Assembly (NCBI GenBank): GCA_949123685.1
Contig: CASBHZ010000058.1
Span: 1-18,482 of the forward strand
Source: an uncultured Bacteroidales bacterium
Lineage (GTDB): Bacteria > Bacteroidota > Bacteroidia > Bacteroidales > Muribaculaceae
DNA length: 18,482 nt
Reading direction: 5' to 3'
Of this stretch, positions 7,236 to 15,570 are shown piece by piece; the first letter of the stretch is position 1; every line of letters begins with the position of its first letter. The translations under genes and the position numbers were made by a program. The notes below the pieces were generated by a model, which had not been told where the DNA came from, searched no databases, and saw only the letters and a program-made list of their open reading frames with translations.

Positions 7236-10200
7236 TTAAAATGTTACTTGAAGTGAAAGTCTGTATGCTCGCTGCATCGGGTATGATGCGAACCAAGTGT
7301 TGTCGTAGTTTAGCAGTTGGCGCATGTTGGAAAATACGTGGAGGTTGTCAATGCCTATATTTACATCAAGACCCGATAGGCCGATTCTTTTTACCCAATC
7401 CTTTTGAAATTCATAACCAACCGTGATGTTTCTGATCTGCAGATAGTTTTGTTTTTTATAATAGCCATGGCTGAATTTTTTGATATAGCCGGGTGACGGT
7501 GCTTCTATGTTCTCAGGATGTTCAGGAGTCCAATATTTCACACCATGTATATAGTTGGATGTGCTGAATGTGTATTGGTTTATATCGGGAATGTTGTCAG
7601 ACATCCAGCGTCCGAATGATCCGTATAAAGTGAAAGATGCGTAGAATTGTTTATACTGGAATTGGTTTGCCATTGACATTGTGAAAGACGGACGAGTGCT
7701 GCCTATCACGATTTTGTCATCATCCGTGATAACACCGTCGCCATTGGTGTCGGCAAGTTTGGCGTCTCCGGGTTTGGCGCCGTTCTGGTGAGCCTTGGTG
7801 CTTCCGTCTTTGTCAATAAAAGTAAATTCATCACCATCCTGCCAGATGCCAGCTACGTTGAAGTCGTAAAACACAGACAGAGGTTTTCCGATGAACCATT
7901 TGTTGTTGATGTCGTCTTTCCCATCGCCTCGGAGTTCTACTATTTTGTCGCGGTTGAGCGAGAAGCTCAGGCTTGTGCGCCATTTGAAGTCTTGAGTCCG
8001 TATGTTTACAGAATTGAGAGTGAGTTCGATACCCTTGTTTTGTGTTTCACCGATGTTGTCCCAGATGGTTTTATATCCGTTCATTATGGGTACCGTGCGT
8101 TTCATCAGCAGGTCTTTTGTGCGGGAAAGGTAAAGGTCTATGCTACCGTTGATGCGTCCGCTCAGGAATGAGAAGTCGATACCGAGGTTGGCAGTGTAGG
8201 TGGTTTCCCATTTAAGGTTCGGGTTACCAACTCCGTCAGACGAGAGGTATGTGGCGTTAACAGCCTGCGAGCCATCGCCCCACATGTATTTTATACCTTC
8301 GTCAGTATATAGGCGGTCAAGAGTCTGATAGCGGGAGATTGCGTTGTTGCCGTTGGCACCATAGGAAAGACGTATTTTCAACTGGTCGATCCATTGCGCG
8401 TTGTCTTGCACGAATGATTCGTTGCCGAGCTGCCATGCCACTGCAGCTGACGGGAAGAACGCATATTTGTTATTGCGTCCGAACACTGACGCACCGTCGC
8501 GTCGGCCGGTGAGAGTGACAAGATACTTGCTGTCGAATATATAATTGATTCTTGCCATCAGGGAAAGCATCGATTCCTTCCAGAAGCTTGATCCCGCCTT
8601 GATGTTCCTTTCGCCGTTTCCAAGGTTGTAGAAGCTCATGTCATCGTTGACAAAGCATTCCGCACTTTCAGATGTGCCCCGGTTTACTTTCTCCTGTAAA
8701 CTGAAAAGTCCCGTGAAGTCTATGTGGTGTTTGCCGAAAGTGTTGTTGTAGGTCACCATATTTTCCCATGTCCAGTCATCTGTGCGTGAAGTGCTGACAG
8801 ATCCTTTACCATCCACCTTTTTACCTTCGGCGGTGTTGCGTCCGTAGTAAGTTCCGGTGTAATTGTCGCGATAGTTATAGCCGAACTGAGACTTGATTGA
8901 CAATCCATTGACCGGTAGGATTTCTATGAAACCGTTGTAGAGCACGTTGCGGCTTGTGTTCTTGTTGTCGGCACGGATGTTGCGCATCGGGTTCGGGAGG
9001 TTGGAATAGTCCATTGGCTCATCATAGTAGTTGCCGTCGTCTGCCATGAAAATCCCATAGGGCGACTGCTTTATGGCATGCTCCAGATTGGGGGTGAGCC
9101 CGTCTGTTTTGCGATTGATAAATTGTCCCGTAAGTCCGATGTTAAGATATTTGTTGAATGTCTGTTGAATTGATGTGTATACACTAACACGCTCGTATGT
9201 GGAATTGACCACGACGCCTGGCTGATCAAGATAAGACACTGCTGCAATATATTTGGTTGACTCTGTGCCTCCTGAAATCGAAAGCTGATGGTCATGCTGA
9301 AACGATGTGCGGAATACATCATCTTGCCAGTCGCGTGTAATTCCATTTGCATAATTGATTCGTTCGCTCGCGCTGATCACTTGTCCGTATACCGGATCGA
9401 GGTCTACACCGGAGAGTTGTTTGTTGCCCAAGCGCCCGAGATCTTGCTTGAAGCGTATATATTCGTTTGGACCCATGGTCTGGATGCGTTGCATTTCGGA
9501 TGCAAGGGATAGGGTTGTCTTATATGTTACCTTTGCCTTGCTGTTGGATCCTTTTTTTGTCTTTACCAGTATAACGCCATTGGATCCTCGTGATCCATAT
9601 ATTGCTACCGACGAGGCATCTTTCAGTATTGTGATTGTTTCAACAAGATTGGGATCTATGTCCGAAAGGGAACCGTCGTAGGGTATTCCGTCGAGAATTA
9701 CGAGAGGAGTGTTACTGCCCGAAAGAGAGTTGGTTCCCCTTATCAGGAGAGACTGGTTTGAGCCCGGTTTGGCATCTCCCGTTGTGATATTGAAACCGGA
9801 AACTTGTCCTACAAGACGATCCATGAGGTTGGAAGAACCGGACATCTTGAGTGTTTCTTCTCCTATTACAGACAATCCGCCGGTCAGGTCTTTCTTTTTC
9901 GCCGTGCCATAACCTACAACCACAACTTCGTCAAGATTATAGCTGGTTTCCTGCATTTTAACGCTAATGGATCCTTTGTCTGCGGTAACGGTCTTCGTTG
10001 TGAATCCGACATATGTAAATTCAAGTTGTTCACCTTTGTTCGCCTGTATTTCGAAGTTACCGTCAAGATCTGTTACGGCTCCCTTATGTGTGCCTTTTGC
10101 CAAAATGGTTACACCTACGAGGGGCTCCCCGCTCTCATCAGTCACTATACCTTTTATTATTGAAGTGTCTTTAAGGTTTTTGGGAATTTTCCCTTTTGGA

Positions 10201-10532
10201 AAAATGGTGATTTGCCGTCCGAATATCCGGTAGTCAAGTCCGGCTTTGGAGCACATTTCAGCAAGTATGTCTTCCACCTTGTCTCTGAGGTTGATATCAA
10301 TACGCTTGTCGAGCAGTCGGTTGGCTCCTTCCGCATATACGAACATATATTCGCTATGTTCCTCGATGTATTTGACTATGTCGCGTACTGACTGTTTTTT
10401 TTGCTTTTGATACGGCGCGATCATGCTCCGCTCTGCCCCGGAACTTGCCGCCGTGACCGATATGGGTGAGGTCATGGCACCGCAGAACAGGAGCATACAC
10501 ATGCATGTTGCACTTTGGAAATTGAGTTTCAT
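7236..10532 (-). CDS. SusC/RagA-family TonB-dependent outer-membrane transporter with STN domain
   Basis: 1098 residues. Signal peptide about 1-29. Residues about 46-115 (VRDIVKYIEEHSEYMFVYA, then DYRIFGRQITIFPKG) form a secretin/TonB N-terminal (STN) domain. A carboxypeptidase-regulatory-like domain follows at about 126-195 (IIKGIVTDESGEPLVGVTI, then LEFTYVGFTTKTV). The SusC signature DEVVVVGYGT is at 201-210. The plug (about 211-330, with LLIRGTNS and LVILDGIPYD) and a long 22-strand barrel ending in the aromatic YRLSLQVTF complete it. It imports glycan fragments using TonB energy. The STN domain marks it as a signal-transducing transporter, expected to contact the FecR protein encoded just upstream. 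The 76-bp gap to fecR contains no consensus promoter, so expression probably reads through from the sigma/FecR genes. Confidence 0.96.
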   Translation of the reverse strand: MKLNFQSATCMCMLLFCGAMTSPISVTAASSGAERSMIAPYQKQKKQSVRDIVKYIEEHSEYMFVYAEGANRLLDKRIDINLRDKVEDILAEMCSKAGLDYRIFGRQITIFPKGKIPKNLKDTSIIKGIVTDESGEPLVGVTILAKGTHKGAVTDLDGNFEIQANKGEQLEFTYVGFTTKTVTADKGSISVKMQETSYNLDEVVVVGYGTAKKKDLTGGLSVIGEETLKMSGSSNLMDRLVGQVSGFNITTGDAKPGSNQSLLIRGTNSLSGSNTPLVILDGIPYDGSLSDIDPNLVETITILKDASSVAIYGSRGSNGVILVKTKKGSNSKAKVTYKTTLSLASEMQRIQTMGPNEYIRFKQDLGRLGNKQLSGVDLDPVYGQVISASERINYANGITRDWQDDVFRTSFQHDHQLSISGGTESTKYIAAVSYLDQPGVVVNSTYERVSVYTSIQQTFNKYLNIGLTGQFINRKTDGLTPNLEHAIKQSPYGIFMADDGNYYDEPMDYSNLPNPMRNIRADNKNTSRNVLYNGFIEILPVNGLSIKSQFGYNYRDNYTGTYYGRNTAEGKKVDGKGSVSTSRTDDWTWENMVTYNNTFGKHHIDFTGLFSLQEKVNRGTSESAECFVNDDMSFYNLGNGERNIKAGSSFWKESMLSLMARINYIFDSKYLVTLTGRRDGASVFGRNNKYAFFPSAAVAWQLGNESFVQDNAQWIDQLKIRLSYGANGNNAISRYQTLDRLYTDEGIKYMWGDGSQAVNATYLSSDGVGNPNLKWETTYTANLGIDFSFLSGRINGSIDLYLSRTKDLLMKRTVPIMNGYKTIWDNIGETQNKGIELTLNSVNIRTQDFKWRTSLSFSLNRDKIVELRGDGKDDINNKWFIGKPLSVFYDFNVAGIWQDGDEFTFIDKDGSTKAHQNGAKPGDAKLADTNGDGVITDDDKIVIGSTRPSFTMSMANQFQYKQFYASFTLYGSFGRWMSDNIPDINQYTFSTSNYIHGVKYWTPEHPENIEAPSPGYIKKFSHGYYKKQNYLQIRNITVGYEFQKDWVKRIGLSGLDVNIGIDNLHVFSNMRQLLNYDNTWFASYPMQRAYRLSLQVTF

Positions 10533-10608
10533 GATGATTTAAATGTTTGATTATTGGTTAATAATGAAGTTGTTTAAACTAATTTTAGTTATAAAAAATT
10601 TGAAGAAT

Positions 10609-11574
10609 TTATGAGTCTTTTTTGAGCGGAGGAGCGATGTGGAAAGTGGAATTGTTGCCATTGCATTTTATATCCATCGGAATAATTGTGGATAATACTT
10701 TAAGCACGCTTTTGATATCGTCCTTTAGGTCAAGACTTCCGTATAAAGTGCAATTTTTCAGTGAGTCATGCACCTCCATGTCTACATTATAGTATATGTT
10801 AAGTTTCTCGATGATCTCTCCCAGGGTTTTGTTTTCAAGAAGTAGCTTCCCCTGAGTCCAGCAGGTATAATGGGAAGTTTCTACCTCTCTTACATCATCT
10901 ATTGTACCATTGTTAATGGTGACTTTATGTTTTGGATGCATACGTATAAAGTCTTCGTTTTGTGTGGACACACCTACGCTTCCTTCCACAAGTACGATGC
11001 TGGCATCTGTCGGATTGTAGTTGGATATGCAGAAAGTGGTGCCGTATACTTTTACGTTGAAGCCATCGCATGAAACTACAAACGGTCTTGCCGTGTCTTC
11101 TGTAACTTCGAGATACACTTCGCCTTCTACATGTATATGGCGCGTGTCGCCATTAAAATGGGAAGGATAACGAACCCGTGAACGGGAGTTGGCGATGAGT
11201 TTTGATCCATCGGAAAGCATGAGGGTCATTCTCTGTCCCACAGGCACTGTCAATTCTTTGTAAACAGCTTCGGGATTATTTCCTGAGATAGGGATCTCGG
11301 CTGTTAAGGAATTTGCCGGACTTTTGTTTATCTCCGCTAAATTGACAGTCAATATTAAAATCACGCATGCGGCGACAGCTGCAGCCGATACAATTCGCCA
11401 GACGTTACGAGATTTCAAGAGTCGCTTCTGGGTCATCTTCATATGGGTGAGTTCAATCACCTGTGCGGTGTCTACTTCCTGGAGCTGAACGGTTTCAAAA
11501 TATCGGTCAAGAAGGTTGTAATCCATATCTTCAGTATTTGTCATTCCGTTGTCTGTATTGTCTTTATGCATCAT
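10609..11574 (-). CDS. FecR-family anti-sigma factor
   Basis: 321 residues. An N-terminal cytoplasmic segment (1-60) would hold the sigma factor. One membrane-spanning segment lies at about 61-80 (IVSAAAVAACVILILTVNLA). The periplasmic FecR domain spans about 108-205 (VPVGQRMTLMLSDGSKLIANS, then EGEVYLEVTEDTARPFVV and YGTTFCISNY). The C-terminal domain (about 246-315, ENKTLGEIIEKLNIYYNVDM) matches DUF4974, which partners with STN domains. In this family, loading of the transporter signals through STN to FecR, which frees the ECF sigma factor. The gene overlaps the 3' end of the sigma gene by 11 bp (11564-11574), so the two are translationally coupled. Start at 11574 (MMHKDN); the second Met is equally possible. 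Confidence 0.93.
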   Translation of the reverse strand: MMHKDNTDNGMTNTEDMDYNLLDRYFETVQLQEVDTAQVIELTHMKMTQKRLLKSRNVWRIVSAAAVAACVILILTVNLAEINKSPANSLTAEIPISGNNPEAVYKELTVPVGQRMTLMLSDGSKLIANSRSRVRYPSHFNGDTRHIHVEGEVYLEVTEDTARPFVVSCDGFNVKVYGTTFCISNYNPTDASIVLVEGSVGVSTQNEDFIRMHPKHKVTINNGTIDDVREVETSHYTCWTQGKLLLENKTLGEIIEKLNIYYNVDMEVHDSLKNCTLYGSLDLKDDIKSVLKVLSTIIPMDIKCNGNNSTFHIAPPLKKDS

Positions 11575-12130
11575 TTCCTATTCGTTTTATCAGTATGTTG
11601 CGAAGTTGTTCCATTGCATATTGCACATGATACTTTACAGTGGACTGCGATATGTTGAGCATCGAGGCAATCTCCTTTTGAGACATCCTTTCTATTTTTG
11701 CGAGAAAGAATACATGTTTGCTTTTGGGAGGGAGCTTTTGCATTGCCGTGTTAATGGCTTCCTGTTGTTCATGACTGAGGATTGTGGCATCCGGTGCCTC
11801 TATGGGTGGAATGTTGAATGTGTCCATGTCGTCGAGAGATATGAATTTAGGATTGCATGATTCTGTACGCAGCCTTGACACAGCCATATTGAATGTAATT
11901 TTGCGTAGCCATTGTCCCATATATTCAATCTCAAGCAGTTTATGCCGAGATTCCCACACTTGCATGAACACATCGCTGACCACCTCGTCCACAGTTTCTT
12001 TGCTTTGGAGCATAGACATTGCATAGTGGTATAGATGCTTTGTCCATCTTGCCATAAAGAGATCGAAGGCATGTTGGTCGTTCCTGCTTATGCGGTAAAG
12101 TATATTTTCTGGCTCTTTAAAGGCACTCAT
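11564..12130 (-). CDS. ECF-type RNA polymerase sigma factor (RpoE-like)
   Basis: 188 residues, normal for extracytoplasmic-function sigma factors. Region 2 lies at about 21-88 (HAFDLFMARWTKHLYHYAM, DEVVSDVFMQVWE, QWLRKITFNMAVSRLR) and binds core polymerase and the -10 element. Region 4 lies at about 121-176 (LPPKSKHVFFLAKIERMS) with the helix-turn-helix QKEIASMLNISQSTVKYHV at about 151-169. It heads the PUL and overlaps fecR, so it is most likely the sigma factor that FecR restrains and that activates susC and downstream genes. No clear primary-sigma promoter is visible in the 120 bp upstream; a near match (TACTTTTT on the minus strand, 12192-12185) lacks a good -33 box. It may be autoregulated. 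Confidence 0.94.
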   Translation of the reverse strand: MSAFKEPENILYRISRNDQHAFDLFMARWTKHLYHYAMSMLQSKETVDEVVSDVFMQVWESRHKLLEIEYMGQWLRKITFNMAVSRLRTESCNPKFISLDDMDTFNIPPIEAPDATILSHEQQEAINTAMQKLPPKSKHVFFLAKIERMSQKEIASMLNISQSTVKYHVQYAMEQLRNILIKRIGNDA

Positions 12131-12252
12131 AAGGGCAATTATGATATTGCTTTATTTTCTACCTATATAGTCGCAGGAACCGAAAAAAAGTATAGGTGGT
12201 TTTTATATGTTTTATAACATGTTTTAATAAGTTGGGAAATGTGAAAATCAAA

Positions 12253-12323
12253 GACTCTGAAAGCAAAACACAGACCCTGAAAAGTTGGAAACTTTTCAGG
12301 GTCTGTGTTTTGCTTTCAGAGTC
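12253..12323 (-). terminator. 34-bp perfect-stem terminator of the gpsA-like gene
   Basis: Bases 12253-12286 are the exact reverse complement of 12290-12323, with only a 3-base loop (GGA). Read with gpsA transcription, the stem is followed by UUUGAUUUU. It begins 77 bases after the gpsA-like stop codon and ends about 120 bases before the sigma-factor start codon, insulating the PUL from the gene upstream. The stem is much longer than a minimal terminator. Confidence 0.75.
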
Positions 12324-12399
12324 CGGATTATATAGACTTGTCTGAAATATAAGGTTACTTACCGATTACCGGTGTGTATACATGTTGTATCAAATCATA

Positions 12400-13464
12400 T
12401 TAATCGTTGACGGGTTTGAGATCTTCATATGTGAATGCCTCCCATGGCATGTCGGCATCTGCCTTCCCTTTGTCAAGAATGTCAACAATATGCATGAGCA
12501 GAGGGAAATCTTTGAGATCAACAAGTCCCAATTCGGCTTTGCGGCGGATAGCCTGACCCATGATTCGTGTGATCACGAGACTTTCAAGGGTTATGCCGGC
12601 GAGGGCTTCCGTTACCTGATCGTAATCAAGTCCCTGACCCATGAGCACTCCGCAACGGCGAGTGCGTCCGCTAAAGATTGTAACATAAAGGTCTCCGAGT
12701 CCTATGCATTCGCTTTCAAATGTGCCTCCTTGAAGTTGCATGAGGGCGTGGGTTTCTCTCACTGCCTGAGAGAATGTGCCAGCCTGTGAGTTGTAATGTT
12801 GTGGTTCATCTTCCCCATGCCAGCGGGTGTTGAGACCAACTGCGAGGGTTACTGCCATTGCAAATGCATTCTTGAGTGCTACGGCACTCTCAAGACCGAT
12901 AACGTCGTTGGTGAGTGAGATATGGTAGTAGGGGCGTTGCATAGCCTCTTTCATCATGCGGAGGGCTTTATTGTCCTTGCCGCAGAAGCCTACCTCTGTA
13001 GGATCCTTGAACACGAGTTCGTAGCTGGTGCAAGGACCTCCTACGGCACAGACATCGCGATGTATGCCGCGTTTGGCAAGTTCGCTGATCCAGTAGCCGG
13101 GATAGGAAAGGAGTGAACCGTCTTCGGTGGCGCGGAGTCCTTTGGTCACTGAAAGTACTGGAATCTTGGGATCAAGCTTGGTTAATATTTCATCGAGGAA
13201 CCAGTCAACACCGAAAGAGCTGACGCCGCCAATAACGAAGTCTGAACCTTCAACAACTTTTTCCCAATCTTTGAAATAATGGAATTTGACGTTTTCGGGG
13301 AAGGGACGGCAGAATTTTTCGTGTTTGCCGGTTTTGATGTATCCGTCAATAATTTCGTCATCAAGGCATGTGCCTACGATATGCACTTCGTTTCCGTTCT
13401 CGGCAGCAGGGAAGGCAAGGGCGGAACCCATCATGCCGGCACCGATGATTGTGATTTTTTTCAT
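12400..13464 (-). CDS. gpsA: Divergent glycerol-3-phosphate dehydrogenase (GpsA-like)
   Basis: 354 residues. The N-terminal Rossmann motif IIGAGMMGSALA (GxGxxG, Gly8/10/13) binds NAD(P). Family landmarks follow in order: VTKGL (Lys108), GGPCTSYEL (142-150, corresponding to GPSxAxE with Cys for Ser), GLESAVALKN (190-199, with Lys198 matching the catalytic lysine), and GLGDLYVT (255-262). The usual 'SRN' after GDL is replaced by SGRTRR, and an extra segment (WHGEDEPQHYN, about 215-225) interrupts the C-terminal domain. GpsA reduces dihydroxyacetone phosphate to sn-glycerol 3-phosphate for phospholipid synthesis in the cytoplasm. This copy is likely that enzyme, but the substitutions leave room for a related 2-hydroxyacid or sugar-phosphate substrate. 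It has its own promoter and terminator, so it is monocistronic. The start at 13464 precedes the Rossmann strand directly. Confidence 0.82.
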   Translation of the reverse strand: MKKITIIGAGMMGSALAFPAAENGNEVHIVGTCLDDEIIDGYIKTGKHEKFCRPFPENVKFHYFKDWEKVVEGSDFVIGGVSSFGVDWFLDEILTKLDPKIPVLSVTKGLRATEDGSLLSYPGYWISELAKRGIHRDVCAVGGPCTSYELVFKDPTEVGFCGKDNKALRMMKEAMQRPYYHISLTNDVIGLESAVALKNAFAMAVTLAVGLNTRWHGEDEPQHYNSQAGTFSQAVRETHALMQLQGGTFESECIGLGDLYVTIFSGRTRRCGVLMGQGLDYDQVTEALAGITLESLVITRIMGQAIRRKAELGLVDLKDFPLLMHIVDILDKGKADADMPWEAFTYEDLKPVND

Positions 13465-13618
13465 CTTGTTATGAAATTAAGTTTATTAGAATATAGTATT
13501 AGTGTTTCCAGCAAATTCTAAGAAACTGAAGTCAAGATGACTTCGGAGTCTATTTAGTTCGTTTAAATTTGGGATTAAACCTAAGCGTTGCTGTTGTTGC
13601 CATTAGTGTTATGGATTG

Positions 13619-13649
13619 CAAATTTAATGTTTTATTTCTTTATATCAAA
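13619..13649 (-). promoter_or_regulatory. Bacteroidetes-type promoter for the gpsA-like gene
   Basis: On the minus strand TTTG (13649-13646), a 19-base spacer and TAAATTTG (13626-13619) match the primary-sigma consensus exactly, with the same spacing as the promoter at 2463-2493. Predicted transcription start is near 13612. Confidence 0.65.
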
Positions 13650-13654
13650 ATTTT

Positions 13655-13777
13655 TTAGGCTTTAGGCTTTAGGTTTCAGGTGGTGTGTAGATTCTATGTG
13701 TAAGATGATATAGGCTTTAAACTTTAGATCTTGGATATCTCAAAATCTAAAGCCTAAAGCCTAACGCCTAACGCCTA
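13655..13777. repeat. Inverted arrays of 7-bp units after pyrB
   Basis: The left array (13655-13680) reads as repeats of TTTAGGC-like heptamers. The right array (13746-13777) holds GCCTAAA/GCCTAAC heptamers in the opposite sense. An 18-bp perfect match joins 13655-13672 to 13747-13764. A third partial copy at 13711-13729 can pair with 13745-13763 over 19 bp, with two G-U wobbles in the pyr transcript and a 15-base loop, so two foldings compete. The array starts 3 bases after the pyrB stop. It may end the pyr transcript, though only a short UUUU follows. Confidence 0.8.
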
Positions 13778-13780
13778 TAT

Positions 13781-14878
13781 CTAAAACCTCGGCTTCGACT
13801 CGCAATAGACACAACGACATGGGGCTACGCCATCGTCGCAGGGGCGGAAAAGGGAGTCGACTTTCTCCATGTTGGAGATGCAGCGTGAGTTGGAGCATAC
13901 ATGCTGGTTGCGCATTGTGCCTTCGGGCAATTCGGGCGGACAAGCAACCCTCTCCTTGTTTTCTTCTGCCCATCTCAGTAGGGTCAGAATAAGCGCCATG
14001 CGCACGAATTTACCGTTCTCTACCTGACGGAAATATGCAGCACGAGGATCTGCATCCACATCAACGGCAATTTCGTTGACGCGAGGCAGCGGATGGAGCA
14101 CGCGCAGCTCTGGACGTGCCGTTTTCAGTTTATCGGCTGTAAGAATGAAACTGTCTTTGAGACGGTCGTATTCCTCTTCATCAAGGAAGCGTTCTTTCTG
14201 AACGCGGGTCATGTAGAGCACGTCGAGCTCCGGCATAACCTCCTCCATGGTTGCTACTTCCTTGTAGTCAACGCCGTTCTTGTCGCAGACTTCATGTTTC
14301 ATATAATCGGGGAGACGCAGCTGGTCGGGAGCTATGAGCACTACTTTAACTCCTGAATGGCGAGAAAGCGCCTTGATTAGCGAGTGGACAGTGCGTCCGA
14401 ACTTTAGGTCGCCACAGAATCCGATAGTGATGTTGTCAAGCCTTCCGATCTCGCGTTTGATTGTAAGCAGGTCTGTGAGGGTTTGAGTTGGGTGGGCGTG
14501 AGAGCCGTCACCTGCATTGATCACCGGAATGCGGGCATTCATGGCGGCAACATATGCTGCCCCCTCCTCGAAATGGCGCATTGCTATGATGTCGGCAAAG
14601 CAGCTGATCACCTTCGAAGTGTCTGCCACTGTTTCTCCCTTGCTTACAGATGTGTTCTGAGCATCGGAGAAGCCGAGTACGTTGCCGCCTAATTCCATCA
14701 TTGCCGCCGTGAAACTGAGGCGCGTGCGGGTGGATGGTTCATAGAAAAGGGTTGCAAGTTTCTTACCCTTGCATGCCTCCGCATATTTGGGGCGGTCTGC
14801 GATGATGTCTAAGGCAAGGTCGATTATCTCTTCAGTTTCCTTGCGCGTCAGATCTGTGGGGTCTATCAGATGTCGCAT
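13781..14878 (-). CDS. pyrB: Aspartate carbamoyltransferase catalytic chain fused to a PyrI-like zinc module
   Basis: 365 residues; catalytic chains usually have about 305-315. It joins carbamoyl phosphate and aspartate to make carbamoyl aspartate, the first committed pyrimidine step. Visible motifs: [12 protein letters not shown] (about 45-56, the carbamoyl-phosphate STRTR loop), [16 protein letters not shown] (HPTQ), [24 protein letters not shown] and the [10 protein letters not shown] loop. The normal catalytic chain ends near residue 305-310. A linker ([10 protein letters not shown]) follows, then residues 324-365 with Cys328-x4-Cys333-x22-Cys356-x2-Cys359 and the phrase CISN. This matches the zinc-binding C-terminal domain of the regulatory chain PyrI, but the PyrI nucleotide-binding domain is absent and no pyrI gene follows. 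It is the last gene of the pyr operon, 31 bp after pyrE. Confidence 0.95.
   Translation of the reverse strand: MRHLIDPTDLTRKETEEIIDLALDIIADRPKYAEACKGKKLATLFYEPSTRTRLSFTAAMMELGGNVLGFSDAQNTSVSKGETVADTSKVISCFADIIAMRHFEEGAAYVAAMNARIPVINAGDGSHAHPTQTLTDLLTIKREIGRLDNITIGFCGDLKFGRTVHSLIKALSRHSGVKVVLIAPDQLRLPDYMKHEVCDKNGVDYKEVATMEEVMPELDVLYMTRVQKERFLDEEEYDRLKDSFILTADKLKTARPELRVLHPLPRVNEIAVDVDADPRAAYFRQVENGKFVRMALILTLLRWAEENKERVACPPELPEGTMRNQHVCSNSRCISNMEKVDSLFRPCDDGVAPCRCVYCESKPRF
13784..13909 (-). other. PyrI-like Cys4 zinc-binding module at the PyrB C-terminus
   Basis: Codes for residues 324-365 of PyrB. The cysteine pattern C-x4-C-x22-C-x2-C and the flanking VCSNSRCIS and CVYCES resemble the zinc domain of E. 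coli PyrI (VCPNSNCIS and CKYCEK), where zinc holds the regulatory chain against the catalytic chain. Confidence 0.8.
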
Positions 14879-14909
14879 AAGATATATTTCCCTAATGTAG
14901 GTGATCTAC

Positions 14910-15566
14910 TTATAAATTAATCGCGTTGATCCATGACTCGTCAGAAGGATTGTCGCGGAATTTTAGTATTGCTCCTTTTGCACCGGAGTTGATGTAGTTT
15001 TCGTCTACTGCAACGTCAAGGAGTGTATCAAGATTGGAAAGAGAGACGTTCTTGACATTTGCCGCTTCAAGACGGTCGAGACCTTTCTTCATTCCATATG
15101 TGAAGATTGAAACAACGCCCAACACTTCAGCTCCTGCTTCACGTAAGGCATCGACTACGTCAATACAGCTTCCTGCTGTTGAGATAAGATCCTCAATGAC
15201 CACAACTTTGGTGCCCGGTTCGAGACGTCCTTCTATGCGGTTGTTTCTACCATGGTCTTTGGCACTTCCGCGCACATATCCCATAGGCTTGTCAAGAATC
15301 CACGCGGCAATGGCGGCATGTGCGATACCTGCGGTGGATGTGCCCATCAATGATTCAGCCTCTGGAAATTCACGTTCTACAGTGGCGGCAATGGCTTTCT
15401 CCACCATTTCCCTTGCTTCGGGATCTGAGAGGATCAGACGATTGTCGCAATATATCGGACTCTTGATGCCGCTTGCCCATGTGAATGGCTTTTCCGGACT
15501 GAGGAATACGGCTTTAATTTTAAGCAGGTTGTGAGCAACTGCTTTTTCTATTTCTTTTTTTAGCAT
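14910..15566 (-). CDS. pyrE: Orotate phosphoribosyltransferase
   Basis: 218 residues, normal length. It transfers phosphoribose from PRPP to orotate to make OMP. Visible motifs: FTWASGIKSPIYCDNR (28-43, the N-terminal orotate-side motif), YVRGSAKDHGRNNRIEG (97-113, the flexible-loop Lys/Asp/His/Gly segment), and the PRPP loop VVVIEDLISTAGS (121-133). The PRPP loop is slightly unusual with STAGS where TTGGS or STGGS is common. The start at 15566 is the only reasonable Met. No Shine-Dalgarno sequence is visible, because the bases just upstream belong to the heptamer stem at 15571-15609, which may affect translation. It sits between pyrF and pyrB in the operon. Confidence 0.95.
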   Translation of the reverse strand: MLKKEIEKAVAHNLLKIKAVFLSPEKPFTWASGIKSPIYCDNRLILSDPEAREMVEKAIAATVEREFPEAESLMGTSTAGIAHAAIAAWILDKPMGYVRGSAKDHGRNNRIEGRLEPGTKVVVIEDLISTAGSCIDVVDALREAGAEVLGVVSIFTYGMKKGLDRLEAANVKNVSLSNLDTLLDVAVDENYINSGAKGAILKFRDNPSDESWINAINL

Positions 15567-15570
15567 GGTT

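Larger units (their letters stand above)
13465..13780. other. 316-bp intergenic region: gpsA leader, promoter and heptamer repeats
   Basis: No gene is visible. Right to left it holds inverted heptamer arrays directly after pyrB (13655-13777), a consensus promoter (13619-13649) and a roughly 148-nt leader for the gpsA-like gene. The leader contains a small hairpin (GAAGTCA 13528-13534 with TGACTTC 13538-13544). Confidence 0.7.

Noticed and set aside
12185..12192. Near-match -7 box upstream of the sigma gene
   Set aside because: It lacks the final G and has no TTTG at the expected spacing, so it was not listed as a promoter.
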